The notes beneath the pieces were generated by a model that did no database searches, was not told the DNA's origin, and saw nothing but the letters and a program-made list of their open reading frames with translations. This document shows, piece after piece, positions 63,111 through 64,000 of a stretch of DNA of 64,000 nt. The DNA is from CAYYIS01 sp964470965 (GTDB lineage Bacteria > JAAXHH01 > JABIQT01), in NCBI GenBank assembly GCA_964470965.1, contig CAYYIS010000006.1, positions 1 to 64,000 of the forward strand, in the 5' to 3' direction. Position numbers and translations under genes: made by a program. Each line of letters starts with the position of its first letter. The stretch's first letter is position 1.

Positions 63111-63299
63111 ATGTTTGAAACAATTGCATTCAGCCTGGTCGGTACGCTTATTTTCGCTGGTATAGGAATTTTCCTGGTCTATCTCTTAGCGGCGCTCGGT
63201 GGTGGGCAGCGAGCAAGAGTTACCGGGGGACGTACTTCCCGCGAAGAATCGATTTCCAGAAGGCCGGGACGATCTGCTTCGCAACGGGCGAGAAGGTAA
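63111..63299 (+). CDS. Small single-pass membrane protein
   Basis: A protein of 62 residues with one hydrophobic helix (FSLVGTLIFAGIGIFLVYLL) and a basic, Arg/Ser-rich tail (~32-62) that should lie in the cytoplasm. AAGGAG 8-9 bases before ATG 63111 and its tight place between the carboxypeptidase and DUF4159 genes support it as real. No family was recognised. Confidence 0.65.
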   Translation: MFETIAFSLVGTLIFAGIGIFLVYLLAALGGGQRARVTGGRTSREESISRRPGRSASQRARR

Positions 63300-63305
63300 C
63301 CGACC

Positions 63306-64000
63306 GTGTTAAAGGCAGTGGTTTACCATGATCCATATCGCTCCTGGCTATGTCGTATAGCCGGTGTCCTCATCGTAGCGCTCGGTTCGTTCGATCTGGC
63401 TGGAGCGGATCTCGCCAACGGCAAGCTCACCCTCGCCCGCCTCAAATACAGCGGGGGCGGCGACTGGTATAACGATCCGGAATCCATACCCAATCTTGCC
63501 CGGGAACTTACTCGGCGTGCCGGCATCGAGACCAATGAAGAGCAACAGGTCGTCAATCTCACGGACGATGCGCTTTTCTCTTTTCCGATTCTGTTCATGA
63601 CGGGCCACGGCGAAGTAAAATGGACCAATGCCGAAGTCCAGAAGATGCGCGCTTATCTCATGCACGGCGGTTTCTTGTTCGCTGATGACGACTACGGCAT
63701 GGACCAAGCGTTTCGCCGCGAGATGAAACGGGTCTTCCCCGACAACGAATTTATCGAACTTCCGTTTTCACATCCGATCTTCCATATCATCTACGATTTC
63801 CCGGCCGGCCTTTCCAAACACCATGAGCATGATAATAAACCCCCGCAGGGCTTCGGCCTATTCCATGAGGGACGCCTCGTTGTATTCTATTCCTACGAAT
63901 CGAACATCAGCGACGGCTGGGCAAACCCAGAAACACATGATGACCCGCCTGAAAAACGGGAATCCGCTTTCCAGATGGGCGTCAACATCATTGCGTTTGC
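63306..64000 (+). CDS. DUF4159 protein (continues beyond window)
   Basis: An open frame from a GTG at 63306 through the right edge gives 231 residues. An N-terminal hydrophobic segment (IAGVLIVALGSFDLAGA) is a signal or anchor. The body matches DUF4159: GDWYNDPESIPNLARE, then FPILFMTGHGEVKW, LMHGGFLFADDDYG, IYDFPAGLSKHHEH and the late VNIIAF. DUF4159 proteins have a glutamine-amidotransferase-like fold and often sit near MoxR/AAA and BatA-type genes in FCB bacteria; function is unknown. AAGGTAA lies a few bases before the GTG. Confidence 0.8.
   Translation, partial: MLKAVVYHDPYRSWLCRIAGVLIVALGSFDLAGADLANGKLTLARLKYSGGGDWYNDPESIPNLARELTRRAGIETNEEQQVVNLTDDALFSFPILFMTGHGEVKWTNAEVQKMRAYLMHGGFLFADDDYGMDQAFRREMKRVFPDNEFIELPFSHPIFHIIYDFPAGLSKHHEHDNKPPQGFGLFHEGRLVVFYSYESNISDGWANPETHDDPPEKRESAFQMGVNIIAF

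Overview
The window reads as chromosomal DNA of a Gram-negative, moderately GC-rich, probably uncultivated bacterium of the FCB/Latescibacterota kind. That placement is inference. It rests on a PorV/PorQ-like outer-membrane barrel, a giant secreted protein ending in a FlgD-like segment, DUF4159, a Wza-type lipoprotein, and many phytanoyl-CoA dioxygenase (PhyH), isomerase and oxidoreductase genes of the sort abundant in those lineages. No rRNA, tRNA, CRISPR array, insertion sequence or phage gene was found.

Region 1 (1-10.9 kb) is an exopolysaccharide locus: GT4 and GT39 glycosyltransferases, a Wzx-type flippase, an O-antigen ligase/polymerase, a Wzz/BY-kinase co-polymerase with an extra membrane segment and SH3 domain, and a Wza-like export lipoprotein. 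Short exact tandem duplications sit in its leader regions. A gene-poor 1.3 kb follows, with two near-consensus sigma70 promoters, then an HD-GYP protein (11.9-13.1 kb).

Region 2 (13.2-26.7 kb) is cell-surface: a 3252-residue secreted protein with 16 repeats of about 136 residues, a TolB-like propeller and a FlgD-like C-terminus, preceded in the same operon by an NTP_transf_5 nucleotidyltransferase. A lone CHC2 zinc-finger protein, a Tat-exported TPR protein and a PorV-like barrel (ATGA-coupled) follow.

Region 3 (26.7-46.2 kb) is a carbohydrate-scavenging island: an alpha/beta hydrolase, AGE epimerase, GH32, an unclassified TIM-barrel hydrolase, Gfo/Idh dehydrogenase, two sugar isomerases, a galactonate-dehydratase-like enolase, aldo/keto reductase, MFS exporter, PIG-L deacetylase, rhamnose mutarotase, a DHDPS/KDG-type aldolase and four divergent PhyH dioxygenases. 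At least two gene relics lie between intact genes, so the island appears to be turning over.

Region 4 (46.3-53.5 kb) holds an EtfD-like membrane Fe-S oxidoreductase, an unrecognised gene, a PorV-like relic, a SpoU methyltransferase, and an ABC exporter coupled to DUF1854, the pair known as cyanophycin-associated.

Region 5 (54.2-64 kb) carries CorA plus an iron-type ABC importer (with a membrane-anchored binding protein), DUF502, a single-chain fusion of diadenylate cyclase (CdaA) with its YbbR/CdaR regulator, a D,D-carboxypeptidase, a small membrane protein and the start of a DUF4159 gene. Together these link cyclic-di-AMP signalling and cell-wall maintenance.
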